64,000 nucleotides of DNA from Fomes fomentarius (lineage: Eukaryota > Basidiomycota > Agaricomycetes > Polyporales > Polyporaceae). Location of the stretch: the NCBI GenBank assembly GCA_022606135.1, contig JABYQN010000008.1:310001-374000 (forward strand), given 5' to 3'. Every line of letters begins with the position of its first letter. The first letter of the stretch is position 1. Shown here piece after piece: positions 10,413 to 22,603 of this stretch. The position numbers were made by a program, and so were the translations under genes. The notes below the pieces were generated by a model, which saw only the letters and a list, made by a program, of their open reading frames with translations, was not told the DNA's origin and ran no database searches.

Positions 10413-11425
10413 ACTGGTAGGGCATTTGGCAGGATGTCCATATATGGACCCCGTGTGAAATGAGACTTAGTGAAATCACATGTTCTCCTCCCGAGGAAAA
10501 CAGTGACATGATGGTCCATGGCCTCTCCTCCTCCTCATTACAACTCATGTATATACTCAAACATGCATGTATAATTCCTATGTATGCATATATGTACTTG
10601 CTTAAGCTGCTTGGTATGTGAAATGACTCAGAAGGCTCAGGTGAGCACTAAAGCATGACAGGCATCTACGATCCCTAGCAGGGCAAAAGTGGCCTCAATG
10701 TGAACTCTTTCATGTGCAATTGCTGCACATTGTGGGCATACTATCATATTCTTCAGTGCATACAATACTATGGCAACTGAGTTATGCAGTGTCATTGGAC
10801 AAGCAATGGTGCAGTTGGTCGAGAGGAGGTCAAGGTGGCGCAAACGCCCATGGGCCACCAGCGCACTCTGTTAGTGCCATGGTGGTAAGCACTGGTGCTC
10901 CCCTGGACCTTCTGAGTCATTTCACATACCAAGTGACTTACACAAGTACATATATGCATCAGTAAAACCCCAATTGTCTTACTGGATCTTATTGGATCTT
11001 ATTTCCCACATAAGAGCATGTAAGCAATAAGAGCGCTTTTTGCACAGCCACCAGCCACATCCACTGTTTCTGCAATCACATCTGCCCATGTCATCCGTTC
11101 CATACAAAACCTGGTGGATACATTGCTCTGAGGGTGGATAATAAGTGCATAACATTTTGCAGTGAACAGATGAGAGATGAACTCTCAGTTGAGCTTTCCT
11201 TTGGGAGATCAGTAAGTGCAGTAAGTGCCATAAGGGAATCTGGGTTTTACTGATGTGCATACATAGGATTTATACACAGATGTTTGAGTATATACATGAG
11301 TTGTTATGAGGAGGAGAAGAGGCCATGGACTGTCATTTCACTGGTTTCTTTGGGAGGAGAACACACAATTTCACTAAGTCTTGTTTCACACAGGGTCCAT
11401 ATAGGGTGTCCTGCCAGATGCCCTA
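10413..11425. repeat. Foldback (long inverted repeat) element
   Basis: Left arm 10413-10650 is the inverted, roughly 85% similar counterpart of 11425-11256 plus 10956-10899. The right arm is split by the 299-bp TIR element at 10957-11255. A short further match (ACTGGTCAAACTGG at about 10403, inverted at about 11560) suggests the arms once extended further and the right one took another insertion. No protein is encoded. The unpaired loop is about 10651-10898. Confidence 0.6.
10957..11255. mobile_element. 299-bp MITE with CATCAG-type TIRs and TG target duplication
   Basis: Perfect 14-bp terminal inverted repeats, CATCAGTAAAACCC at 10957-10970 and GGGTTTTACTGATG at 11242-11255, are flanked by TG at 10955-10956 and TG at 11256-11257. 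It interrupts the right arm of the foldback repeat; the uninterrupted left arm gives the empty site. Subterminal CTTA/TAAG motifs repeat inside both ends. No ORF. Confidence 0.7.
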
Positions 11426-13316
11426 CCACACTGCTGGTGACCGAGAATTCAATAGTGTACATCATGTCTATCAAAACTGCATCCAGCAATTATCACTGAT
11501 TATACATTTTCATTCTAGAAGTGTTTCTACTCATAGTATAATTGTCCTTCTGCAGCCATGCCAGTTTGACCAGCCTGTTTAGTTCTTGCATGTAGTGGCG
11601 TAGTGGACCTTGAACCAAACAGCTGGTACTGGGCCTAGCTCATCTTCATCAGATACAGCCCATGCTGATACCAACACTTCCGTCCATCACACCATTGACA
11701 ACAGAGTGCGAGGGATCAAGCATGGTAACCTCATCAGCTGCAAGACTGCCAAACTGTAAGTATCATCAACCATCGCATACACCTGAGTGTCCCTCATGCT
11801 GGGCTTAGGATGGCTGTAAAACACATCCCTCACACATCAGGAAAAAGCAAAATCTCGCAAGCTGTGCTATTAGTCTCGTGAGCACTCATAGATCTGAGAG
11901 ACATAGGTGTGATCTCAAGAGTGCTACTGAGCACACCAAGCACATTCAACTCAACCATAGGAGCAAAATTTATCACCTGGCCTTCTTTTCCTCTCTACAG
12001 CTTTCCCATCATAAGTAATGTGCATAGATTAATTGGCCACAAGAGTACACAAGATTTTACACTCTGAAGTTGGAGTTCCCATGCTACACGTCAATAACAA
12101 CTTGCTCTGCTGGCAAATTTCTCTCGTTCCCTCAGTCTCATCTCCCCCGTCTGTCTCCCTTGGTTTTTTGCTCATGTCTCATAGTCTGGTCCCTCTTCCT
12201 GTGCTCCTCATGTCTAGTGTCTAATGTCCATCCCTTTGGATACTCCTCTTGTCACTAAGCTTGTCCCCTTGTTTTGTCTGAAGTCTCCTCTGCCAGTGCA
12301 TAGTCCTTGCTAGCTGACGCTGCACATCACAGTACGTGCACTATCATTTGCTTGTTCTTGTCCACTGTCAAGGGAGGATGGCCTTGTACCAACCTGTACA
12401 GTGAACACAACTTGTGCAGTTGTGTCCTCACTACACTTATCAACATCAATCCTGACCCCATGCTCACAACTGTTGTGATGGTATGTCTCCTCTGTTTTTG
12501 TTTATTGACTGACAGGCTGACTATCCTTCCAGATCATCCACACAATGAGGGTCAGGTGGTGCACCAACCAACCAGAGATCGGTAAGTCCTCCCACACAGA
12601 AGGTTCACCGTCTCTCATTTGTCACTGGTCTCACAGACATTCATGGCCACCTGCCCGCATGTGCCTTTCACTCACCAGCCACTTGCCCCACCCTTCTCCA
12701 CCTGATGGAAGAGATGATGGTCCATTGCCACTGCTTGGTGCAGGAGTGGACATCAAGCTTGGTGTGCTGAGGAAGTATGGTAGTACTGCTGTTGTCACGG
12801 ATGCAGTACCAGTGCCTCCTTTAGCGCCTCTTTTTCATCACTTCATCACCATTTTGTCACACCTTGTCACCCTTTGTTACCCCAGTCACTCTGGTAGCTA
12901 CCCACTTCCCCTTTTATCCTTACCCTTTTCTCGGTTTTGATCCTCCCCTTTGGTTTCCCGCATGACTCATTTTTATTCATTCTGACTCCCACACCCATAT
13001 GACTCCCCATGACTCACTCCCCATCACTGTTTGGCATTGTTTGACCCAGTAGTATATAAGACCAGTTAGCACCCTCCCTAGTCCCCATCTTGACCTCTTG
13101 GTCACTGGGACTAGGTGAGTAGAATCCCCCCACCTGTATGTGTATTCTCCATACTAATAGATATTTTGGTCACTGGGACTAGTCTGTTGCCTTGTGCTTG
13201 AAGACTAGCTGTCGACAACCTTGTGCCTTGGAGCCAGTCATTGCTTTGTCCTCGTCGAGTTCGTTGTTCTCTCTCTCTCTCTCCTTCATCGCTCTGCCTT
13301 TCGGCTCCTTGCCACC

Positions 13317-16262
13317 CATCAGGAAAAAGCATTTTCTATGTGGCTATGCCGGTGGCTACATAGGCAATGGAGCACTCCGCCAGTGCTCTGTAGGACTCCG
13401 TAGATCGCTGTAGACACTGTAGATATTTTGCATTGAATTGTGTGGTCAAAAGTTGCTGAATCACTAAGACTCCTATCACACATCCCCCTGCACTGTCCTC
13501 CATACATACAACAGCATGCAGATGCAATTTAGATGCAATTGAGGACCAATAAGGCATGAGAAATTTACTCGAGGAACTATCAAGTTGTGGCTGGCAGTAA
13601 GTGCCAGAGCGTGCGAGTGCCAGCGCACAAGTTGAAACATTGAAGTCTTGGTGCTTGCCTGCTACATCCATCAGGAATATGTCACACACTTGACGGCTAC
13701 TTGACCAAGTAGAATAAGTTTGGTCAAGTTCAATAAGTAGAATAAGTTCAGTAGTTGTGTCAAGCTGAGTGGGGTCTCTTGAGTCAAGTAATTGAACTTG
13801 ATAAGTTCTGTCAAGTGTCATAAGTATGCATTCAAGTTCAAGCAAATACAGCTGCCAACTAGGTCGACATTTCTGGCAGGCACATGGAACATGAAGCAAG
13901 CTCAAATCTACTCAATTGAATCTATTCGACACATTCACATCAAATACTACTACAGTGGCAATATAGGATGCACGATATCTAGGATCTGGCAGATGGAGTC
14001 AGGAGCCTAGCCACATGAGATTGGGACATACGGACATACCAGTAAATCACATAGGACGGGGTATGACAATGTGAGCAAAATGAACATAGGGAAACATAGG
14101 CGGGCCATAAAGCCTGGAGGCTGGGCAGGATCACGAGATGGTTGGCCAAAGATGAGAAGCAGCATATGTCATAGCATACCTTGATGATGATGCGAGCACA
14201 GTTAACATTACAAGCGGGTGAGCAGGCACAAAGTATAGTGATTGCACAAGGGAGAATTTGGTGTGCAGCCGAGGTTTCGGTGATTTCCATGGCCATGGGT
14301 GAGAGAAAAAAAGGGACATGCCGTAACAGTCACACTCCTCAACAACCTGACCCGACAACACACATGCACCTTCCCGCCCTCCTTGCACACCCTATGATCA
14401 ACTTGTGTGGCTCCAGCTGCAGTTTGAGCATGTTGAAGCCATAGTCGCCCTATGTCTGATCCAACTCTGAGTGCTCTTAGCAGTTGCACAACAGGTATGA
14501 AGGATGGCTGCGGGCATTCATGAAGACGTCACCTACCAATTAACTGTGCATGTCCAAGCAGTCTGGCAGGCCCAGGAGAAGTGTGAGGGCGTGCATGTAT
14601 ACAGCTCTGTGTCTGATCCACAGTCTTGTACACGGACAGTGGGGCCGGTATAAAAGAGTCAATGAAGGAAAATTTCTCCAATGGCTGCGCGTTAAGTCTC
14701 GCATCTCATACTTCTCCTGCTGAGCAAACTCAATTGTGTTTGAACACAGGGGGTGCACAGCGTGTTGATGCTTCATCTCATCTGCACTCCACAAGGCTGA
14801 ATGACTCATTTCCCTGTCTCGATGTTGCGAGGAGGGAATACAGCTCAATGTGGCAGGAGGACTGGATTGCACTTACATAGCATCCATGTTTGCAGCGACG
14901 AGGAAATCAAGTATGTGTGTAAGCAAGAAGCCAGAGAGCATGAGAATCGGAGCAAACAGACGAGAGGCAGAGGGGAACTTCAGAGTCAGGAGGTGTATCT
15001 GACTCTTCGGAGTCATCACCATTTTTGATCACTGCGTTCTCACGCATCACGTGAGCTGCTTGCATACAGACTTATAAGTCACCAATCCACGGTGGTATCG
15101 GTCCAATCAGAAACTTAGATACAATTATCATTAGACTTGCACCTTGCTGAGTTTGTGCCATATGTCAAGTAGACTCAAGTTGTCGTAAGTACATGAACTT
15201 GATGTCAAGTTTGTCTACTTTTGGAAAGTAGCTAAGCTTGAGTTCAAGTACCCCGATAAGTTAGTGACATATTCCTGATGTCTCTCATGTCTGTCCTCCG
15301 CATGAGAGCTTTTCACCCTGATCCATCCATTTGCTCTGCACATGCTAGCATCTCCTCTGCTCTGTGATCTGTGTTCTTCTTGGCCTCTGCCTCAGTGGTC
15401 TCTACTGGAAGCGTCACCTGGGCCTTGTCTCCCCTCCTCTATGAGACCTGAGTAATCTCGTATATCACACTCTACTCAAGGTATGGTCTTTGTATTCGTC
15501 CTTGCAGTGAGATCAAGCTAGTGGCCAGGTCTTCAGTCATAATTGTTGTGGCATAATTGGATAAGGGTTGGTATCTGTGTTTGCTCGAGAGCTTCGACCA
15601 GACATAGGAACCACTCCCCGCCCAATGTTGTGCACGACAAATACTTCTGCAGCACTTGTAACCCGAGCATAGGTTCTGTCACAAAGATTCCTATGCCACA
15701 CCGCTTCCTTGGTTTGTCAATGTAAGTTCACTGGTTCTTGTTTGTCATTGTGTCATCCTAGTTGTTGTATGTCTATTGTCTCATCCTCATTCATTCCTGT
15801 TGAGTGTTTATCATCTCGTCTCATATCTGCTGTACATTCATCATCCCATCCTGGTTCTCTGTCATATGTCTGAGTCCACCTGTCTCATCCTTGTAGTATG
15901 TTGTATGTCATCCTCGTCCCATACAGTGTGAGTGTGCCCTCTTTATCGTTGTCTTACTATTAGTATTGTAGCTCTTGTAACCTTGTAATCTGATACCATC
16001 GTCAATTCATCACATTGCCAAACATCTATGTAGTGTTTGCAGCCAAGATTGAGAACCAAATGTGATCATTGTCTGCTATTCTGCATGACTATAACCTCTA
16101 TGAGGTTCTACAGGGGCTCTATGTCGCCCCACAGAGTGTTGCAGGGCGCTACATTTCACTATGGAGCATTGGAGGGCACTACTGAGAAGGGACTTGTCTA
16201 CCGCCCTACCACTGCTACATAGACCATGTAGTCCTCTGTAGCCAAGTGGTTTTTTCCTGATG
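13317..16262. mobile_element. Middle nested TIR element (CATCAGG ends), TSD CC
   Basis: CATCAGGAAAAAGC at 13317 and the matching TTTTTTCCTGATG ending at 16262, flanked by CC at 13315-13316 and 16263-16264. Both ends share GGCTACATAG/GGCTACAGAG and many CTGTAG/CTACA motifs that are absent from the ends of the outer element. It carries the third element. No coding sequence is recognised; the open frame at 13336-13905 (minus) overlaps the subterminal repeats and resembles nothing I know. Confidence 0.7.
13669..15280. mobile_element. Inner nested TIR element (CATCAGGAATATGTCAC ends), TSD TC
   Basis: A 17-bp perfect TIR (CATCAGGAATATGTCAC at 13669, inverted at 15264-15280) with TC at 13667-13668 and 15281-15282. 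Subterminal regions on both sides are dense in CAAGT/ACTTG motifs (for example 13690-13830 and 15165-15260). Length 1612 bp. No transposase or other recognisable gene inside. Confidence 0.75.
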
Positions 16263-17528
16263 CCTCGCCCTACTGACTGCTGCCGATCAGTGTCTAGTGG
16301 CTCAGCATCAAGTTGCCGCGACAGCTGTGGTGTACAATAATTTTGTACTAGGGTACACATTCTGATGGGTAGTTACTGAGTTGAATGGCACATGTTTCGC
16401 AGAATTGAATATCAGATCATATAATGATGTGTACCAATAAGTGGACCTGTTCTAGAGGTATCTATGGTGAGCTCGAGCAAGTACTTGGCGAGTTGATGGT
16501 GGCATCTCTCGGGTGCGCCTTAGAGGGGTAGTACTTGACGATCCAGCTCGGACTACTCTCGAGACTCGAGAGAGCACTCGAACTAAGTATTTTTTCCCTG
16601 ATGCACTGACACTCTGGTGTTACGGCATCATGATGCGACCGCCTTTTGAAGACTTCCTCCCACCTAGTGGGAAGGTGAAGAACGAGCAGGTGATGGCGCG
16701 TGGTTTGGACACATTGAAGATGGCGGACGAGGCTGGGGTCACCATTTGTTAGTGAGTGTTGCACCCTCGCCTCTTATGATATACACATTCTCAGAACTTC
16801 CCCAACAGCGGCTCTGACCTCCTTACCTCGATGCATGCGTTGTAGACGGAAGAGGTATGGTCGTCGGTCTCGCGGATTCAGGGTCCAGTCTCAGCTGAAC
16901 TGTATGTAGTTCACCGTTCGTAGCTCTGTGCTTTCCTCTCCGAAGATTCTGCAGCATGCCACCACGAATGCAGCAATCATGCTTGGTGATCCGAAGCTCG
17001 GGCGCATCGCTGCAGGGTGCTATGCGGATGTACTCGTCCTCGATGTCAATCCGCTGGTCGATGTTCAAGTGCTGGACTACCCTGAAGACCATCTGCTCGC
17101 GATCATACAAGGAGGGAGAATCGTGACCAGCCGGCTTGAAGGATTGCAGGTGGAGTGACTGCCATGGTCGAGAAAGAGATAATGTACCAGAGAACCCTGG
17201 CTGGGCACGTTGGACATCCTCTTGTACATATTTCCCGGGTAACCGTGCGCTTTAACCACCCTGGCAGATATTCTTGACTGACTGACATGCACTGGGCCAA
17301 CCATGGGAGCGGCACACCTTCAAGCTCCAGCAGTTTACATGGATGGGGAGCTTCTATGATCACATGTTTATCAAGAAACGGAGGTGGTGACTCAATGGTC
17401 GCGATCGAGAGTTGCACTACCGTTTCGCCAGTGACGCTCCCTACCGGCTAGGTCTCAGCGACCGTCCTGTCGGCGACACCAGACAGAATATAGCACAGCT
17501 ACAGATAGCTTAGGATACATTGAAGCAG

Positions 17529-20373
17529 TCACTCTACGTTCCCTACTGATAAGCCTGAAGGGGCCCGCGCTGAACGTACACTGCGACGCTTCGCTGGAGG
17601 CTGCTCAAGGGTTGTTTCCGAGGGTCGCTTGACACCGGAACCCTCCCTCTCAGGACGGTATTCCTTGGGAAGCTGATCGACTTGCTTGTCTTCGGTTGGC
17701 CACTTTACGTTCATGTAGTACTGCCCGAACATATGAAAGATGGCCTCGTGACTCTGAAGCTTCTGCGCAAGCCGCTCGTACTTCAGCCGAGCCTCGGCCG
17801 ACAGCTTATCGGGTGCATCTCGGACAGGCGTACTTGATGTCACTGGAACCTTGATCTCGTTCGCGAGGAAGTCCAAGGCCTCATCTGGTTCTTGCGCAGT
17901 TTGCTCGTCCACTTCCGCGACACGTGGTAAAGGGGTAGATGTAGAGCCATTGCGAACTGGACTCGGTGCAGCTGCCTTGCAGAGCTCGTAGTACGCATGG
18001 ACGGCTCGCAGGAAGTCATCGATGATCATATTGATCGGATGTTCGTTCTTGGGATCGTCCTCGAAAGATAGGGTCTTTTCGGACTCGGGCGCCGGCTTGC
18101 TTGATGATCCTTCGGGGACGTTGAGCGAGTCGTTCTGGGGCGGTATCGATAGCGTAGAGTTCTGACCCTGGGTCTGCGTGGTGGAGGATGCATCACTCTC
18201 ATTCGGAGTGGATGAGGTCGCCTTGGTGTTGGAGCCGAGGGCGTGCGGATGGATGTTAACGATAGGACGAGGGGGCGCAAGGGGGAGTGGAGGAGGAGAA
18301 CGGAAGAACTTGAGAGGCCCATTGCCATCGGTGTCGATCACTCCTTGAACGACCGATGACCACTTCGTCCTTCCACAAGAGTATTGCCCGTTGCGTTCGA
18401 CATATCCATCGAAGTAGTCGTTGATGAACGAGCCTACATCGTCGCAATTGTGTGGGAGGTAACGGATGGCGAAATAGAGGAGTAAATGGAGCCAAGACTC
18501 CATCTCGTCCTCGAGAAGGATCTTCTTCCGCAGGTTTTTCAAAACATGAGCGGCCAAGAATTGCCAGGTCCCCTATCGCATCCCAGGGAATGTTAAGATA
18601 CAATCAAAGATAAGAGAGAGATATCACGTACCGTACGATCAGGCTGTCTAGGAATGTCGGGATCATCTACCCGCTTCGACAACTCCCAGTCGGCGAGAAT
18701 GCCGATGCGAGACACCGTCACTTTCCCATCCGGTCCAATAGTCTCCCGAGGAAATATGAGGACGTTGCCATCACTAATGTCCCTGTGAAGGATGCCTTTC
18801 TTGTATGCACCGGAATGCGCTGAAGAGCGTTATCAGATGTAGTTGTGTAATTCGTGAGATGTACAACTCACCACGCATGCACATGATGAGTAGGCCTATC
18901 AGCTCGCGGCCGGAGCGGAACTCCTTCATAGGCAAACAGACCTCCTCGACCACCATTCGGTAGTGTCGATAAGTCTTCAGAGGACATGGTACTGTAGTGC
19001 CGCCGGAACGCTGCTCCTTCCACACATCCTGGGTCTGTGTTCTCTGCTCTTCGATGTCATCGTGACACACAAGCGTCGGGATGTTCGGAACCTTCCCTGT
19101 CTTCGCGTCGTTGAGGTACTCTAGGATGTTTCCTTCGCGTTGTATGTGATCGTGGGCGACTCGCCAGCAATCTTTCAGATACACGAACGGTCCATAATCG
19201 GCCTTGAGATCGATCGCAACGTAACCACGGGTGGCGCGGCCAGCAAGGCCCGAATCGATGAAGTGAGGGGCGCCGACAAGGAACTCACGGTCGCCTATCT
19301 TGAGCTTCCACCAGGTGGAGTTTTTGTCGAGAGAGGACTCGAAGAGATGACGGGCGTGCTCCCCTACCACTGCAGTTACTCCCTCGACCACCTTCACTTC
19401 GCGCGGGGTCTTCGCCCTGTGGACCATGAGATTGTACTCGTCGCTGTCCTTGAGGACAGGAACAGCGGTGGGATCGTGGCCGCGTTTATCACGACTGAGC
19501 CGAGCAAAGCGCCATAGGAATCGACCGAGCAGAGCAGAGTTCTGCTTGTAGTTGAACTTCTCGGTGAAGATTATGCCTGATCGATCCCAACGAATGATGC
19601 GGGCCATGGTGCCAAAGAAGATGATTGAGAAATGGTGGGTGCGATGCTGCTTGTCGAAGATGAGAGCAGCGTAGGACTGGAGCTGGCCAAGGACCTCCTG
19701 CCGCTTCAGAGCGGCGGGCTGGTAGTCCGGTGCGCTCTCGTCAAAGGGATCGTCTTGAACGGGCTCGGGCTTGATCTCAACTGAAAGCTCAATGGAGCTC
19801 CACTTCGTGTGGCCGGTGGCGGAAGGTACTTCGGCAGACAAGTACATCGCCACGTCATCTCGTTGATGAGTCTTGTCAACGGGGTCTGGGTTTCGGGGGG
19901 TGACAACGAACTTGAATCCAGGGGCGAGGCCGGAATCATTCATGCCGTTCGCCTGGTCAGTAATATCAGCAATCAGTCCACAGACAGAAGCACGGTTTGG
20001 CACATACCAACGGGTGGTACATCAAGGCTTCCACGCCTTTGTCTGGCACTGCGGTGAAATCGATGGCGAATAGGGCATCGTCGGTGGGTTCAACCACATT
20101 CGTAGGAGCGGGAACAAACTTATCCATCATGCATGAGACGGGGACCAGTACGGCTTTGTCGGCCATGGTGAGACGGAGTCCAGTTCGGATCTGCTTGACG
20201 AGTGGGCGAGGAACGGCTGCGGTCTTTGTGGCACGAGAGTTGTAACGAGAACTCTTCTTGAGGGGAGAGTCCTCTAGCAGTAAGTTCGGTGTCTGAAACG
20301 ACGGCTCAGACGGTGGTGGAGTCCGCGGTGGGGCAGGCTGATTGGGCGGTGGGTGGGGAGTCTGGTTGGACAT
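17529..20373 (-). CDS. FunK1 fungal-type protein kinase, 892 aa
   Basis: Exons (minus) 20373-20008, 19952-18872, 18819-18632 and 18572-17529 join in frame with 52-59-bp introns. The catalytic loop HRDISDGN is at residues 494-501 and ADWE replaces the usual DFG at 525-528, as in the FunK1 family (Agaricomycete-expanded kinases with an N-terminal extension ahead of the lobe carrying HRD). Further hallmarks are GDREFLVG, RGYVAIDL, GTWQFLAAHVL and YLPHNCDD. The long Ser/Pro/Thr-rich C-terminal region ends in a basic cluster (PPAKRRSVRS) that could be a nuclear localisation signal. Biological substrates of FunK1 kinases are not established. All key kinase residues I can check are present, so it looks intact. 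Confidence 0.9.
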
Positions 20374-21009
20374 GATGGTTAGGAGAGGGTAGTGTTGGTT
20401 GGGGGAAGAGAAGGAACACAGACTTATCAGATTTAAATCTGTTTGGCTCTAGCGCCTTGACTGGCCGGTTATCGTGGTCTCGAAATGAGGGTGGTGGCCG
20501 TTAGAACAAAGAGTTGGGATTTTGCCGCCCGAACCTTCCGCAATTGGGCATGGACAGCGTCTGCCACGTGGCACCCCCGTTGCTACTTGGTCCACAACCA
20601 CGCACTTTCGTAGCCCTCAGCACATATGAGGTAGAGCATTTAAATTGACGACCAGATCTTAGTCTGCTTTGACAATTTCCAAAGTACAGGTCGTTTGGAC
20701 ACTGTACCGGCGCGGCATTCTTGAGAAGCGCAGATGCACAGCCACCTACCGCCAACTTGACAATAACCACCATGATCTCGAGCGACTTCTCATTAGCTTG
20801 CTGTACACATATCTTACTACACTCGTCTACTGTGATCCTTTGCTACTGTTGAATCCGCCGCCATTCCCATTCAAGACACTAACCACCTAATTCAGTGTCA
20901 GGAGAACTTCTCCCGCCGCAACTTCAAGAATTGTCGCCATCAAGGCCAACAGGAGGCAGCCGCTGCTCACCTGGTCATCAAAGAGACCAAAACAAGATAA
21001 CCTTCTACA
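20374..21009. other. Shared upstream region between divergent FunK1 gene and FunK1 pseudogene
   Basis: The two FunK1 copies face away from each other across about 630 bp. I see no gene here and no clear TATA box. Short AT-rich blocks occur at about 20430 and 20640. Confidence 0.4.
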
Positions 21010-22300
21010 ATGGGTAACAAGACGGTACTGGTTCCCGTCGCGTACATGATGCGCAAGTTTGTCCCCACTCCCACCGCCATGACGCAGCGACGCTTTCTTT
21101 TCCATCAACTTTACCGCGGTGCCAGACATTGACTCTGGATCCTCCAGGTGCAAATGATTGGCATGTGCTACAGTACTGTCTTGCACAGGCTCTCTCATAA
21201 GTGCTCTGAATAGATGGATGACATCAATAACTCGGGTCTCACTCCTGGCTTCATCTTTGTTATCATTCCAAGCAAGCGAGACTCCACCGAAGTAACAGAC
21301 CACAGAGACGGTGCGGCGATGTACTTCATCGACGATGCGCCTTCACATACCGGACAGGCGAAGTGGAGTGCCATTGAGCTTTTAGTGGAAGTTACGCCAG
21401 ATTCTATCGAAGATGATCCCTTTGACGAAATCGAGCTGAACTACGAGTCTTCCGAAAGGGGTGAGTGTAATCTTGATCGGCTTCAGTCCTATGCCACACG
21501 CATATTCGACAAGCAGCAACGCACCCACCATCTACTTCGATGCATATACCGAATACGATGGTGAATACTTCTGTGGCGAAAAGAAGTATGGTGCCGTCAT
21601 AACAGGAGAAATCTGCGTCCCAGGCAAAGGACTGCTCAAGTTCTTCCGTTCTCCCCGGCCCCTCGTCCCGTCGTTACCCTCAACCGGTACCCCATCGGCT
21701 CCAACGACAAGGCGACCGCATCTACCACTCTCGCTCAGGCTCAGAGTGATGTCTCTCCCACCACGCAGATCCAGGCGCCCGAGTCCAAAAAGGCTGTAGC
21801 TTTCGAGCATGATCCGGCAAATGCACATCCGATCACCATGATCATCCAGAATCTCATGGCAGCCGTCCATGCAGGCTATGTGCTTCTCGCCACGCCGATT
21901 CCAGAGCACGGTGATTTTGTAAACAGATATTTGCAGCCGCGAGCGGTAGTAGAAGTGCCAGTGAACGAGGCGATTGTGCAAGAACCGGACAAGGAGATTG
22001 CGGAAGAACCCCACGCGGCCTTGGACTTCCTCATGAACGTGATCAGAATTCCAGTCGAGTGGAAATCAGGTCCACCTGTCCGAGATGCACCCATCAAGTT
22101 GCCGGCCCAAGATCGGCTGAAGTATTCAGCATCTTAAGCTTCAGAGCCACAAGGCCATCATTCAGGTGTTTGGGCAATATTTTGCATCCAGGGAGACAAG
22201 CAAGACGACCAGCTGCTTCCATGTTACCGGCTCGACGAGGACGTTCTAGTGTTCAGTCCGCCTCTCTGCGCAGTGAAGAGACGTTACAGATCGGAGTAGG
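21010..22300 (+). pseudogene. FunK1 kinase pseudogene with catalytic core deleted
   Basis: The start MGNKTVLVPVAYMMRKFVPTPT matches the N-terminus of the intact neighbour. A frameshift follows at about 21080, and the frame resumes as NSGLTPGFIFVIIP to DKQQRTHH. At about 21532 the sequence jumps directly to YFDAYTEYDGEYFCGEKKYG, which lies after the kinase domain in the intact paralogue (about 18415). Everything between, including the HRD and ADW motifs, is gone. The C-terminal region continues (MIIQNLMAAVHAGY, PDKEIAEEPHAALDFL) with another frameshift after DRLKY at about 22130, and the basic tail is still recognisable near 22215-22300. Confidence 0.85.
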
Positions 22301-22603
22301 CTCCCCCTTAAGCTTCCTGATCAGAAGACGTACATGTGTCGGGTAGAATGTGTATCTTTTCGCGCTTTGTATCCAGCGTCGGGCTGAAATCCGGCCCTGT
22401 TGCAATAAATCGAGTACTTCGTAGTTGGAAGAGCCGTCTGACATCGGTCGCAGTACTTCTCAAACTGACCATAGTGCATGTGCGCAAGACCATGCAAAAG
22501 AAGCAATCTGATTGGTCGAGCCATAGATCGCAGAACCCGCACAGGCGCATGAAGTTCGCAGATCAACCACCCGTCCCGCATCTATGTACTATCCTCAAAC
22601 GCA

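Larger units (their letters stand above)
11835..16603. mobile_element. Outer nested TIR element (CATCAGG ends), TSD CA
   Basis: Ends CATCAGGAAAAA (11835) and TTTTTTCCCTGATG (to 16603), with CA duplicated at 11833-11834 and 16604-16605. Subterminal regions carry GAGTGCTC/GAGCACTC and CTCGAG-type motifs at both ends. It sits inside an exon of an amidohydrolase relic and contains the two further elements listed next. Outside those, 11961-13316 and 16265-16480 hold no recognisable gene. No transposase is visible, so it looks non-autonomous. Confidence 0.7.
11659..17158 (+). pseudogene. Amidohydrolase (imidazolonepropionase-like) relic split by a nested transposon
   Basis: Coding pieces are 11659-11755, 11809-11834, then, after the 4.77-kb insertion, 16604-16751, 16809-16854 and 16910-17158, separated by normal 53-57-bp GT-AG introns. 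The left piece contains VRGIKHGNL, a conserved His motif. The right pieces contain YGIMMRPPFEDFLPPSGK, ADEAGVTICYGSDLL and the C-terminal ILQHATTNAA...GRIAAGCYADVLVLDVNP block typical of metal-dependent amidohydrolases. A TAG interrupts HAL-TEEF (16840-16845) where the family has Gln, about 2 nt appear lost near 11825, and everything upstream of 11659 is missing. The gene was therefore already decaying or decayed after insertion. Substrate unknown. Confidence 0.75.

Noticed and set aside
13336..13905. 189-codon open frame on the minus strand
   Set aside because: It overlaps the TIR and subterminal repeats of two elements and has no resemblance to transposase or any family I know.
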